Shown here: piece after piece, positions 43,814-52,226 of the stretch | How positions within the stretch are numbered: position 1 is the stretch's first letter | How the letters are laid out: each line of letters starts with the position of its first letter | Translations under genes and position numbers: made by a program | NCBI GenBank assembly: GCA_023428245.1 | Contig: JAEYYX010000024.1 | Coordinates: forward strand, 17,708 to 81,707 | Source: Pseudomonadota bacterium | GTDB lineage: Bacteria > Myxococcota_A > Polyangia > Polyangiales > Polyangiaceae | Direction: 5' to 3' | Length of the DNA: 64,000 nucleotides | Notes under the pieces: generated by a model | What the model saw: only the letters and a program-made list of their open reading frames with translations | The model's database searches: none | Told to the model about the DNA's origin: nothing

Positions 43814-45040
43814 CTAATAGAGAATGCGCGTCCGAATGCTGGTGTCGAGACCTTTGACTTGCTCTTTGACCTCTTCGGAGAGCTCGCGGTCGAGATCCAT
43901 GACCAAATAACCAAGGATCGGATCTGTCGCCAACACCTGGGCGGCGACGTTCGCTTTGGTACCGCTCACGATACCATTGATCGCCGTGAGAACACCCGGG
44001 ACGTTCTTGTGAACGTTCAAGATTCGGTGTTTGCCGGACAGGAGTGGCTGACCGATCTGTGGGAAATTCACGGCACCTGTAGTCATGCCGGCGTTCAGGA
44101 AATCAAGAAGGCGCCCAGCGACCTCAAGCCCGATGTTGTACTGGGCCTCTTCGGTGGAACCGCCGATGTGCGGCGTGAGGATGACGTTCTTGAGGCCAAC
44201 CAGCTCCGACTCGAAGCCGGGCCCGTTGCCCTTCGGCTCCTTCGGGAAGACATCGATGGCAGCGCCGGCCAGTTGGCCAGCCTTCAGTGCTTCGGCGAGC
44301 GCCGGGATATCGACGACGGTGCCGCGCGCCAGGTTCAAGAGGTAAGACCCCTTCTTCATCTTCGCGATGCGCTCGCGGGACATGAGGTTCTTCGTCTCAT
44401 CCGTCTCAGGCACGTGGAGCGTCACGAAATCGGATTCGGCCAGTAACGCGTCGAGATCGAGGATGGGTTTGTTGTTGCCCATCGGGAGCTGTTGCTCGAT
44501 GTCGTAATAGGAGACCTTCATGCCGATCGCTTCAGCCAAGACGCCGACCTGGCGGCCGATGCGGCCGTAGCCGATGATACCGAGGGACTTGCCGCGCACC
44601 TCAAAGGATCCCGTCGCGCTCTTCTGCCAGACCCCTTGGTGCATATCGCGGATGTTGTCCGGGATGTGCCGGGCGAGTGAGACCACGTCACTGATGACGA
44701 GCTCGGCGACCGAACGCGTATTCGAGAAGGGCGCGTTGAAAACGGGGATCCCGCGGCGCTTGGCGGCCTCGAGGTCGACCTGGTTCGTACCGATGCAGAA
44801 ACATCCGATAGCGAGTAAACGATCCGCTTTCTCCAGAACGGAGGCGGTGAGGTTCGTCTTCGAGCGAATGCCGATGATGTGCACATCGGAGATGCGCTCA
44901 CGGAGCTCCTCTTCACCGAGCGCGCCCGAGAGCACCTCGAGATCGAGACCGTCAGCACGAAACAAGGCGCGACCGCTCTCGTGAATGTTCTCGAGAAGGA
45001 GGACCTTGATTTTGTTCTTCGGATACGACGTCTGGGACAT
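43814..45040 (-). CDS. serA: D-3-phosphoglycerate dehydrogenase
   Basis: A 408-aa enzyme of serine biosynthesis, oxidising 3-phosphoglycerate with NAD. NAD site SLGIIGYGRIGRQVGVLAEA, LLNLARGTVVDIPAL with the substrate Arg, and the catalytic Glu/His pair in the KNVILTPHIGGST region are present. Length and a C-terminal ACT domain (NVHKNVPGVLTAING) match the short E. coli-type enzyme, which is inhibited by serine through ACT. First gene of the leftward run with algH and SUMF1-like genes. Confidence 0.96.
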   Translation of the reverse strand: MSQTSYPKNKIKVLLLENIHESGRALFRADGLDLEVLSGALGEEELRERISDVHIIGIRSKTNLTASVLEKADRLLAIGCFCIGTNQVDLEAAKRRGIPVFNAPFSNTRSVAELVISDVVSLARHIPDNIRDMHQGVWQKSATGSFEVRGKSLGIIGYGRIGRQVGVLAEAIGMKVSYYDIEQQLPMGNNKPILDLDALLAESDFVTLHVPETDETKNLMSRERIAKMKKGSYLLNLARGTVVDIPALAEALKAGQLAGAAIDVFPKEPKGNGPGFESELVGLKNVILTPHIGGSTEEAQYNIGLEVAGRLLDFLNAGMTTGAVNFPQIGQPLLSGKHRILNVHKNVPGVLTAINGIVSGTKANVAAQVLATDPILGYLVMDLDRELSEEVKEQVKGLDTSIRTRILY

Positions 45041-45223
45041 GGGGCCCTGACGCTAGGGAACCTTGCCCCCCACGTCACCAGGGGAACGCCCAGGTGATCG
45101 GGAATATTTCATCGAAGAAAGATTTGCGTCGCGCTCACAGTTCCTCTGGAAAACCGCAACCAGGGTCGTAGTCTGCCGCCGTCTGAGAGCGAACCTTCCT
45201 TCGCCCTTCACAGTCCGCCTTGC

Positions 45224-46237
45224 ATGCAACCTTCCCTCCTTCTTTTTACCGGATGGTTCACACTCGGGGCGCCGGGGGAACACAAGCCGGAGGTCCAGCT
45301 CGAGGTCGGCGCAGCCTGCGGCACCGCGGAGGAATTCTTCTCGATTCTGGCCCACGAGCACCAGCTCTCCCCTACGGAGCTCACGTTCGAGCGCGTCACG
45401 ATCGCTCCGGACGGCCAGCAGTTTCGGCTCGACTGGAGCGACGCGCAGGGAATCCGCACCTTGCACGACCCCGATTGTCGGACCCTCTTTCGATCTCTCA
45501 TCGTGATGGCCGTCGCCTCGTTCCGCGCCCAGAAGCTCGAGGAGCCTCCGCCAACGGAGCCGAGCGTATCCGCGCCGGAACCCGCCCCGGAAGAGCAGCC
45601 CCTTCCACCGCCCACTTCCTCCGTCGAAGCGGCGCCTCCCCTCGTCCCCGAGACGCCTCGAGCCCCGTCGGCCCGCTCTCCCCGAAGCTCCACGCAGGTC
45701 TCACCTGCCCGAAGGGATCTCGGGAGTGGAAGTCCCCTCCACATCGGCGGCGAAGGGTCTCTCGGCATCGGCGGAGCCGTCTCCCTTTTTCCCAGCCCCG
45801 CATTCTTCGCGGAAGTCTCGGGGGCAGCCCTTGTCGGTTCGGGAGGCCTTAGCCTCGCGCTCCGCTACTTCCCTCCGAGTTCATCGACGCTCGCTGGTCC
45901 CGTCGGGATCCAGCTCGACGCCTGGGCGGGGCGCGTCGGAGCCCTCTTCGAGCCGATGCCTCGCTTGCGCGCCGATCTCGGATTTTCCGCCACCTACCTC
46001 TTGGGGGAGGGTCTCGGGGTCCGCAGCCCTAGCCGAGACGGCGTCTGGCTCCTCGCGCCCGAACTCGACATTTCGGCCCAAATCCTGGCCAGCGGAACCT
46101 GGGGCGTGGATGTCGGACTCCGGGGCTGGGTGGCCTTAAATGCACCTAGGTTTGAAATTGATGGCGAGGGAGAAATTTATAGAGCTCCGCCCGCAGGGGC
46201 GGCCCTGTTTTTGAGGGGAAAGATCCAAGGTCGATGA
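45224..46237 (+). CDS. Exported hypothetical protein with linker and barrel-like C terminus
   Basis: A 337-aa protein. The N terminus is short and moderately hydrophobic and could be a signal. Residues 25-100 form a compact domain (LEVGAACGTAEEFFSILAHE, DPDCRTLFRSLIVMAVASFR) of the kind seen in myxobacterial conserved proteins. Residues about 105-165 are a Pro/Ser/Glu linker. The C-terminal 170 residues have amphipathic strands typical of a small barrel (FAEVSGAALVGSGGLSLALR). No family name is recognised. It is 36 nt upstream of the ECF sigma gene and divergent from serA. It could be the envelope output or sensor of that sigma system. Confidence 0.65.
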   Translation: MQPSLLLFTGWFTLGAPGEHKPEVQLEVGAACGTAEEFFSILAHEHQLSPTELTFERVTIAPDGQQFRLDWSDAQGIRTLHDPDCRTLFRSLIVMAVASFRAQKLEEPPPTEPSVSAPEPAPEEQPLPPPTSSVEAAPPLVPETPRAPSARSPRSSTQVSPARRDLGSGSPLHIGGEGSLGIGGAVSLFPSPAFFAEVSGAALVGSGGLSLALRYFPPSSSTLAGPVGIQLDAWAGRVGALFEPMPRLRADLGFSATYLLGEGLGVRSPSRDGVWLLAPELDISAQILASGTWGVDVGLRGWVALNAPRFEIDGEGEIYRAPPAGAALFLRGKIQGR

Positions 46238-46273
46238 CAGATTGGAGCGGTTCGAGCGATTCACGGGCGGTCC

Positions 46274-46864
46274 ATGATCAAAGGTCTGGTTTCCCCAAGG
46301 GCACTCGACGCGCCGTCCGAAGAGACGAGTGGGTCCCGCGCGCGCCATGACCTTTCCTCGGTCTACGCCGACCACTTCAAGTTCGTCTGGCGCTGCCTGA
46401 AGAGCCTCGGTGTCCCAGAGCAGCAGCTCGATGACGCCGTCCAAGAGGTGTTCCTCGTCGTCGGCTCGAAAATCGATAGCTTCGACGGGCGCCACGAAAT
46501 CACAACCTGGCTCTACGCCATCGCCCTGCGCATTGCGCGTCGCAGTCGAAGGCAGAGCGCGAGGCAACGCGCCCGTTTTCTCTCCGCCGAAGACGCCGCC
46601 GAACAGAGCACAGACGACGAGAGCCACGCGCTGACCCTCGAGAAGAGACAAAAGCTGAGCCTCGCGCAGCGCGCCCTCGAAGAGCTCGACGAACCGAAGC
46701 GTGAAGCTTTTGTACTTTCGGCCATCGAAGGCCTGTCAGCGCCGGAGATGGTGCCGATCCTCGGTGTCCCTTTGAATACCGTCTACTCCCGCATCCGCGC
46801 GGCCAAGAAGGCCTTCACCGCGCGCGTCCGCGAGCTCGAACAAGCTCCCCAGGCCGAAGATTAG
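46274..46864 (+). CDS. ECF-type sigma factor
   Basis: A 196-aa RNA polymerase sigma factor. Region 2 spans about 28-95 (YADHFKFVWRCLKSLG, DDAVQEVFLVV, HEITTWLYAIALRIARR) and region 4 about 130-185 (LEELDEPKREAFVLSAIEGL, then the helix-turn-helix VPLNTVYSRIRAAKKAF). No sigma 3 domain, as in ECF factors. The gene downstream begins 17 nt later and has the layout of a myxobacterial sigma accessory protein. Promoters recognised cannot be deduced. Confidence 0.9.
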   Translation: MIKGLVSPRALDAPSEETSGSRARHDLSSVYADHFKFVWRCLKSLGVPEQQLDDAVQEVFLVVGSKIDSFDGRHEITTWLYAIALRIARRSRRQSARQRARFLSAEDAAEQSTDDESHALTLEKRQKLSLAQRALEELDEPKREAFVLSAIEGLSAPEMVPILGVPLNTVYSRIRAAKKAFTARVRELEQAPQAED

Positions 46865-46881
46865 CTCTCAAGGAGATCCCC

Positions 46882-47604
46882 ATGCCTCAGCGAAAAAGCG
46901 ACATCGACGAACTGATCTCGGCACTCCGAGGCGATTTGCCGACCGAAACGGATCAGGAACGGGTTCGTAAGCAGCTCATCAGCGCTGGGCTCTTCGTCGG
47001 CGCCGCAAGCGCAAGCCTGGGAGCCGAGGCGGCGGGTCTCGAAGCGGGCGGAGCAGGACTCGGTACTCATGCACCGGAAGCCACGACCCTCGTCGGGAAG
47101 CTCTGGGGTCTCACCACGACCACTAAGGCCGTGCTCGTGACCGTGGCTCTCGGCGGCGGCGCCCTCGTCGCTCCGGGATTTTTGTCCGGCTCCGAAGAGC
47201 CGTCCTCGGGGGCACAAGTACACGAAAGTCTCTCTGTCGAACCTCCCGCTCGAGCGCACGCGAGCGAGCCTGTGATGCCGACGGAGGTCGAACTCCCGAA
47301 GGCTCCGGAGTCGCCTCGGGCGGCCGAACCGCCGAAGACCCGAGCCCCTTCCTCTTCGAAGCCGAGCCAAAGAACACTCGAGGCGAAGAAGCCAGAAGCC
47401 ACCGGCAGCTCATCCTCCGTGATCCCCGCAAGTGAGCTGGCGGAAGAGACACGACTCATGGAGAGCGCTCTTTCGGCTGTGCAGCGCGGCGATCAAAAAG
47501 CCGCCGAGCGCTTCCTTACTCTCCACAACCAGAAGTACCCGCTGGGAGCTCTGTCTCCCGAACGCGAGCGTCTCCGCGCGCGCATCTCCGCGCAGCACGA
47601 CTGA
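46882..47604 (+). CDS. Single-pass membrane accessory protein of the ECF sigma factor
   Basis: A 240-aa protein with an AAGGAG ribosome site before the ATG. Residues 1-85 are cytoplasmic and carry helices (DIDELISALRGDLPTETDQE). One membrane helix lies near 86-108 (VLVTVALGGGALVAPGFL). A Pro/Ser/Glu-rich periplasmic stretch follows, ending in a TPR-like helical pair (LMESALSAVQRGDQKAAERF). This arrangement is common after ECF sigma genes in myxobacteria and suggests an anti-sigma or sensor role, although no ZAS or RskA-type motif is visible. Confidence 0.65.
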   Translation: MPQRKSDIDELISALRGDLPTETDQERVRKQLISAGLFVGAASASLGAEAAGLEAGGAGLGTHAPEATTLVGKLWGLTTTTKAVLVTVALGGGALVAPGFLSGSEEPSSGAQVHESLSVEPPARAHASEPVMPTEVELPKAPESPRAAEPPKTRAPSSSKPSQRTLEAKKPEATGSSSSVIPASELAEETRLMESALSAVQRGDQKAAERFLTLHNQKYPLGALSPERERLRARISAQHD

Positions 47605-47665
47605 CACATCATTTACAAACTTATCTCGGGAACCGAAGAACGAGAGCACTGAGAGGACAAACAAT

Positions 47666-49450
47666 ATGGAAAACTGGCGTAAGATCCTACGGGAACAAGG
47701 AGAACAAGGCCGAGCCCGCGTCCTCCAAGCTTTGGGGTGGGCACTTTTGGTTCCGGCTTTGCTCGGTGCCAAGGGCTGTGAAGTCGGACGCATCGGCGAC
47801 AACAGCGCGAGCTGTGAGAAGTCGAGTGAATGCTCCTCGAGCGAGTTCTGTGAGTTCGACAGTCAATGTGGAGGCGAAGGGACCTGCACCTTGCTCCCCG
47901 ACGCCTGTCCCGAAATTTACGCGCCCGTCTGCGGCTGCGATGACAAGACCTACGAAAACAAATGCGCAGCGAACGCCGCTGGCGTTTCCGTCGCAAAGAA
48001 CGGCAGTTGCGACGGTCCCGAGCCCAAGGTCTGCGGCGGGCTTGTCGGCGCGAGCTGCGGCAAGGGCGAGTTCTGTCTCTACGACGACAAAGCGAGCTGT
48101 GGCGCCGGAGATCAAACGGGAGTCTGCACCAAGCTCCCCGAGCTCTGCACCCTCGAGTACTCGCCGGTTTGCGGCTGTGACGATCAGACCTACGGCAACA
48201 CCTGCGCCGCACACATGGCCGGCGTCTCCGTCGCGAAGAATGGCGCCTGCAAGGACGGCGGTGACGTCCTCTGTGGAGGTCTCAGCGGCGCCGCCTGTGA
48301 CAAGGGAGAGTTCTGTTCCTTCGAGGAAAGCGCGCGCTGCGGTGCGGGCGACCAGACAGGCGTTTGCAGGCCGCGCCCGGACGTGTGCCCCGAGATCTAC
48401 GCGCCCGTCTGCGGCTGCGACGGCAAGACCTACGAAAACGAATGCGTCGCCCGCTCGGCAGGAACCTCTGTCTCTTCGGAAGGCGAGTGCAAACCGGCGG
48501 GAGCTTCCTGCGGGAGCCGCGCAGAAGACGAGTGCGGTGAGGACGAGTTCTGTAACTTCCCGCCCTCAGCAAACTGTGGCTCGGCGGACGGTCCTGGAAC
48601 CTGCACGCCGCGCCCGGAGGCCTGCGACGCTGTCTACGATCCGGTCTGTGGCTGCGACGGAGAGACCTACGGTAACGAGTGCGAAGCGCAGATGCACGGC
48701 GTTTCCGTGAGCGCGCCCGGAGAATGCGCCGAAGAGGAAGTCTGCGGCGGCCTAATAGGCAAGACTTGTCCGAAGGGAACCGTCTGCGTCTACGAGCCCG
48801 AAGCCGCCTGCGGCCAGGGGGACCAAACCGGAACCTGTGAGGCTCTCCCCGTGGCTTGCCCCGACATTTACGCGCCTGTTTGCGGCTGCGACGGTAATAC
48901 CTATTCGAGTAGCTGCGTCGCTCACAGCTACGGCGTGTCGGTGGCGTCGTCGGGCGAGTGCGAAGACCCTGGCAAGGTGTGTGGTGGACTCCTGGGAATT
49001 AGCTGCGAAAGGGGAGAATATTGTCACTTCTCCCCCGAGACCCAGTGCGGCAGTGGTGACCAACAGGGCATCTGTCGCCCGATCCCCGAAGGCTGCACGA
49101 AGGAGCTCAATCGGGTCTGCGGGTGCGACGGCGTGACCTACGCCAACCCTTGCATGGCCGCCGCTGCCGGCACCTCGATCCTCTCCCTCGGCGCCTGCGA
49201 CACCAAAGAGCCCTGCGGCGGAGTCGCGGACGTCGCTTGCGCCGACGGATACTACTGCAACGACCCCACCTGCGGAGATACAAACGAGGCTCTCACGGGG
49301 CAATGTTTGGTCATCCCTGACGCCTGTGACGCGGTCTACGATCCCGTCTGTGGCTGCGATGGGAAGACGTACTCCAGCGAGTGTGTCGCCGCCGCGGCAG
49401 GGATCACCGCCGCAAAGAAGGGGGAGTGCGAGGAGCTACCCGAGGAATGA
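47666..49450 (+). CDS. Lipoprotein with seven Kazal-type inhibitor domains
   Basis: A 594-aa exported protein with a lipobox-like LLGAKGC near residue 38. After it come seven Kazal-like modules of about 35 aa, each with the core VCGCDxxTYxNxC and a closing C. They alternate with a second Cys-rich module (CGGLxGxxCxxGEFC, CGxGDQTGxC). Kazal domains are canonical serine-protease inhibitors. The P1-equivalent residues vary between copies (Ala, Ser, Asp, Arg contexts), so several protease targets are possible. At least a dozen disulfides per protein must form, giving another likely client for the VKOR-DsbA gene. Located 61 nt after the sigma accessory gene. Confidence 0.88.
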   Translation: MENWRKILREQGEQGRARVLQALGWALLVPALLGAKGCEVGRIGDNSASCEKSSECSSSEFCEFDSQCGGEGTCTLLPDACPEIYAPVCGCDDKTYENKCAANAAGVSVAKNGSCDGPEPKVCGGLVGASCGKGEFCLYDDKASCGAGDQTGVCTKLPELCTLEYSPVCGCDDQTYGNTCAAHMAGVSVAKNGACKDGGDVLCGGLSGAACDKGEFCSFEESARCGAGDQTGVCRPRPDVCPEIYAPVCGCDGKTYENECVARSAGTSVSSEGECKPAGASCGSRAEDECGEDEFCNFPPSANCGSADGPGTCTPRPEACDAVYDPVCGCDGETYGNECEAQMHGVSVSAPGECAEEEVCGGLIGKTCPKGTVCVYEPEAACGQGDQTGTCEALPVACPDIYAPVCGCDGNTYSSSCVAHSYGVSVASSGECEDPGKVCGGLLGISCERGEYCHFSPETQCGSGDQQGICRPIPEGCTKELNRVCGCDGVTYANPCMAAAAGTSILSLGACDTKEPCGGVADVACADGYYCNDPTCGDTNEALTGQCLVIPDACDAVYDPVCGCDGKTYSSECVAAAAGITAAKKGECEELPEE

Positions 49451-49882
49451 TCCGGAGCGAGCGCCGCGGAAGCGGCGCTCGTGAAGGTCCGAGAAGCGGC
49501 ACCGGAACCCCTCCGGTGCCGCTTTCCCTTTGGACCGCCCTGCACCACCGCCAGCGTCCTATTTTCTGCGCCGCTTTTCTCGGAGCTGCTCTGAGACGAC
49601 TCACATTCCGCGTGTCGCTCTCCTCGTCCTCCCGCACCATCCCGCCCCCCTCACCTCGCGAACGCAGACGACAAAATCGCCCACAAGAGCGCGGAAAAAT
49701 GGCCCGCGGCACTTCGATATCTCATTTTGAGATTCGCGCGTTCCCTACCTCCACCGACCCCGCCATGACCCGCGAGAGCCGGCTATGAACGACGCTGCAA
49801 GCCTCTCGCTCGCGCCCGCTCGAAATCGCCAAAGTAGCGATCGGTTGGCGCCGCTCGCCCTTTCACGTACCTTCGTCTCGGA
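49451..49882. other. Intergenic region with hairpins after the Kazal gene
   Basis: No gene supported. Two strong hairpins directly follow the Kazal stop (listed separately). A small inverted repeat ATCTCA-TTT-TGAGAT lies at 49719-49733, near the expected promoter of the histidine kinase gene, and could be an operator. Confidence 0.5.
49458..49524 (+). terminator. Tandem terminator hairpins
   Basis: First hairpin: CGAGCGCCGC (49458-49467), GGAA tetraloop, GCGGCGCTCG (49472-49481), perfect. Second: 12-bp perfect stem AAGCGGCACCGG (49494-49505) and CCGGTGCCGCTT (49513-49524) followed by TCCCTTT. Together they form a strong end for the Kazal transcript. Confidence 0.75.
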
Positions 49883-51628
49883 GTGATCGACCTCGACGCG
49901 GCGACTGAGAAGCTTCTTTCCAAGAGCCGTGCAACTGCGATCCGCGCGTTTTCGCTCAGCGCTGGCGGCTTCGTTTTGTTCCTCCTCGCGACAGCCTGGC
50001 TCCGCGACGAACCGTGGAGCGTGATCGTCAGCTACGTCGCTCTGCTCGGAGTGTTCGCGCTCTGCCTGAAGATCTACAAGGAGCACCCGACCTGGGCGGG
50101 GACCCTGGTCTGTCTCGGCCCGCTCGCGCTCATCACGGGCATTGTCGCGGTCCGCGGGGGTATCGCGAACCCGCCGGCGATGCTCGCTTATATGACGCTG
50201 GTCGTCCTGGCGGCGCTCTGTGGCGGCTCGCGCGGAGCCTTCATCTTGAGCGGCCTCGGCTCCCTCATCGTGGGCGGATTCGCGCTCCAGGGCCCGGCCC
50301 TGACCCACATGGGGCATTTTCAGGCCTGGGCTGAGATCACGTTCCAGCTCGTCCTGGTCGCGGTGATCACCCACGTCCTGCTCCGAGCGGTGAGCGATGC
50401 TGCCCGGCAGACCTTGCGCGCTGAAGCGGAAGAACACAGCGCCCACGTCGCTCGTCTCGCTCTCGAGGCCCGCGTGCTCGAGTCTCGTTCCCTCGAGGCC
50501 GTCGGACGTTTGGCGGGAGGCGTCGCCCACGACTTCAACAATCTACTTACTGTGATTCTGAGCAGCTCGGAGAATTTGCTCCGCCAGCAGGAGCTCTCTC
50601 CTTTGACCCGGGAGGAGTTGCTCCGGGTGGAAGACGCCGCGACCCGCGCTGCCAAACTGACTCAACAGCTCCTCGCGGTTGGGCGGAAACAGCTCCTCTC
50701 GCCGGTCGTCCTGTGTCCCGCGGAGAAGGTCCGGGAGCTCGAGCCGCTGCTCCGGAGACTCTTGCCGGCAACAACGGAGCTCGTCCTCGAGCTCGATCCC
50801 TCGACCGACAAGATCAAAGTCGACGAGTCGCGCCTCGAGCAGATTCTCTTGAATCTTGTGACGAACGCGAGCGAAGCGATGCCCGACGGAGGTCAGATTC
50901 GGATCGTCACTGAAAGCCGTTCGCTCAAGGCTCCTCTCGTCTCAGGCCCGGTCGAGATCCCAGCAGGCGACTACGTGGTGATTTCGGTGAGCGACACGGG
51001 CGCGGGCATGAGCCCGGAAGTGGTGCAGCGGATCTTCGAGCCCTTCTTCACTACCAAGGGTTTCGGCACCGGGCTCGGTCTCGCCACCGTCCTCGGCATC
51101 GTCCAGCAGAGTCGCGGCTACGTCGACGTCGAAAGCGAGCTCGGTCGGGGCTCGACGTTCCGGGTCTACCTGCCTCGAACCGTCGAAGCGAAGGCTCCCG
51201 CCGAAAAGCGCTTCAGCACTCGCACCTCATCCTCCGCTCATATTCTGCTCGTTGAGGACGAAGAAGCCGTGCGCAACGCCACCCACCGCCTCCTCGAGTC
51301 CCTCGGCCACACAGTCACTGATGCAAAGTCGGGCAAGGACGCGCTCGAGGTGTTCGCCAAGAGCGGCGACGACTTCGACGTCCTGATCTCGGACGTCATC
51401 ATGCCCGGCCTGACCGGCCCCTCCGTCGCCGCCGAACTCTGGAGAAAGCGCCCGGACCTGAAGGTCCTCTTCATGTCCGGCTACCCCGCCGATCAGCTCC
51501 CTCTCTCCGAGCCCCTCCCTCACCAGAGCCGTTACCTCCAAAAGCCCTTCAGCCGCACCGACCTCGGCGCAAAAGTCGCCTCGATGCTCAGCGACTCCGA
51601 AGTCGCCCTCACCGAACGCAGCCGGTGA
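49883..51628 (+). CDS. Hybrid sensor histidine kinase/response regulator
   Basis: A 581-aa membrane kinase starting at the GTG at 49883. Residues 20-165 form about six hydrophobic helices, a membrane sensor with no recognised periplasmic domain. The HisKA domain carries His216 in GGVAHDFNNLLTV. The ATPase domain has NLVTNASEAMPDGG, SDTGAGMSPE and GFGTGLGLATVLG. A C-terminal receiver domain ends the protein (LLVEDEEAVRNATHRLL, phospho-acceptor Asp504 in LISDVIMPG, and FMSGY). The orphan arrangement with a fused receiver suggests a phosphorelay to an unlinked partner. Confidence 0.9.
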   Translation: MIDLDAATEKLLSKSRATAIRAFSLSAGGFVLFLLATAWLRDEPWSVIVSYVALLGVFALCLKIYKEHPTWAGTLVCLGPLALITGIVAVRGGIANPPAMLAYMTLVVLAALCGGSRGAFILSGLGSLIVGGFALQGPALTHMGHFQAWAEITFQLVLVAVITHVLLRAVSDAARQTLRAEAEEHSAHVARLALEARVLESRSLEAVGRLAGGVAHDFNNLLTVILSSSENLLRQQELSPLTREELLRVEDAATRAAKLTQQLLAVGRKQLLSPVVLCPAEKVRELEPLLRRLLPATTELVLELDPSTDKIKVDESRLEQILLNLVTNASEAMPDGGQIRIVTESRSLKAPLVSGPVEIPAGDYVVISVSDTGAGMSPEVVQRIFEPFFTTKGFGTGLGLATVLGIVQQSRGYVDVESELGRGSTFRVYLPRTVEAKAPAEKRFSTRTSSSAHILLVEDEEAVRNATHRLLESLGHTVTDAKSGKDALEVFAKSGDDFDVLISDVIMPGLTGPSVAAELWRKRPDLKVLFMSGYPADQLPLSEPLPHQSRYLQKPFSRTDLGAKVASMLSDSEVALTERSR

Positions 51629-51807
51629 GCCGCGCGTGAGCGCAGCCGGTGAGCCACATTGAACGCAACTTGCTCGGGCGAATCTCCTCACTCACATACG
51701 CCCCTCATCGACACAGCCTGCTCATCGCCGTCCCGCAGCAGAGTCGACGCGGCCGACTCGCCGCCGCTCGGCCGGCGGACCCGCCTGCTTCCGGCCGAAA
51801 GCAGGCG
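51616..51807 (+). terminator. Direct repeat and hairpins after the histidine kinase
   Basis: A CGCAGCCGGTGAGCC repeat with 24-bp period overlaps the end of the kinase gene. Further on, CGCCTGCTT (51782-51790) pairs with AAGCAGGCG (51799-51807) around an 8-nt loop, and another short GC-rich hairpin precedes it. The later hairpin probably ends the transcript, though the T-tract is poor. Confidence 0.4.
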
Positions 51808-51848
51808 TCCCTTGACGAAGGACCGTGAACCTGTCCTACCATGTCGAC

Positions 51849-52214
51849 ATGGTGTTGGGGATTCGTTCGCTCGTTCGGCGAGGGGTGGCGTTGGCTATTG
51901 CTGTTGCTGGTTTCGTACCTCTCGTACTCGCTTCTCCCGAAGATGAGAGGATTTTGGACTTCGAGAGCCTCAGCGACTGGACCTTCAGCGAAGGCTCGGG
52001 GACCGTGAGCCTGAACAACGCTTCGAGCTCCGGGGCTCATTCCGTAACGCTCAGCGGCGCTGGCTTCCGACGCATGACGAGCGCGAACGTGACGACGTTC
52101 GGCTCGGGCGACACGAGCGTCATCCAAGTCGACGTCCGCGTCGACGCTGGAGCGCTCCAGAGCTGGGAGTCGGCGGGGCTCGTCGTGAAGATCCCGTCCC
52201 GCGGCATCCACTGA
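51849..52214 (+). CDS. N-terminal part of the anchor-A/metallopeptidase protein, ended by an in-frame TGA
   Basis: 121 codons before a TGA at 52212-52214. ATG 51849 starts a signal peptide (LVRRGVALAIAVAGFVPLVL then ASP). The mature part is the first half of a jelly-roll-like domain (LDFESLSDWTFSEGSGTVSL), cut after IPSRGIH. The next ORF is in the same frame and picks up inside the same domain, so these 366 bases are the 5' end of one split gene. A TGG to TGA change would explain it. Confidence 0.7.
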   Translation: MVLGIRSLVRRGVALAIAVAGFVPLVLASPEDERILDFESLSDWTFSEGSGTVSLNNASSSGAHSVTLSGAGFRRMTSANVTTFGSGDTSVIQVDVRVDAGALQSWESAGLVVKIPSRGIH

Positions 52215-52226
52215 CAAGACCTCGGC

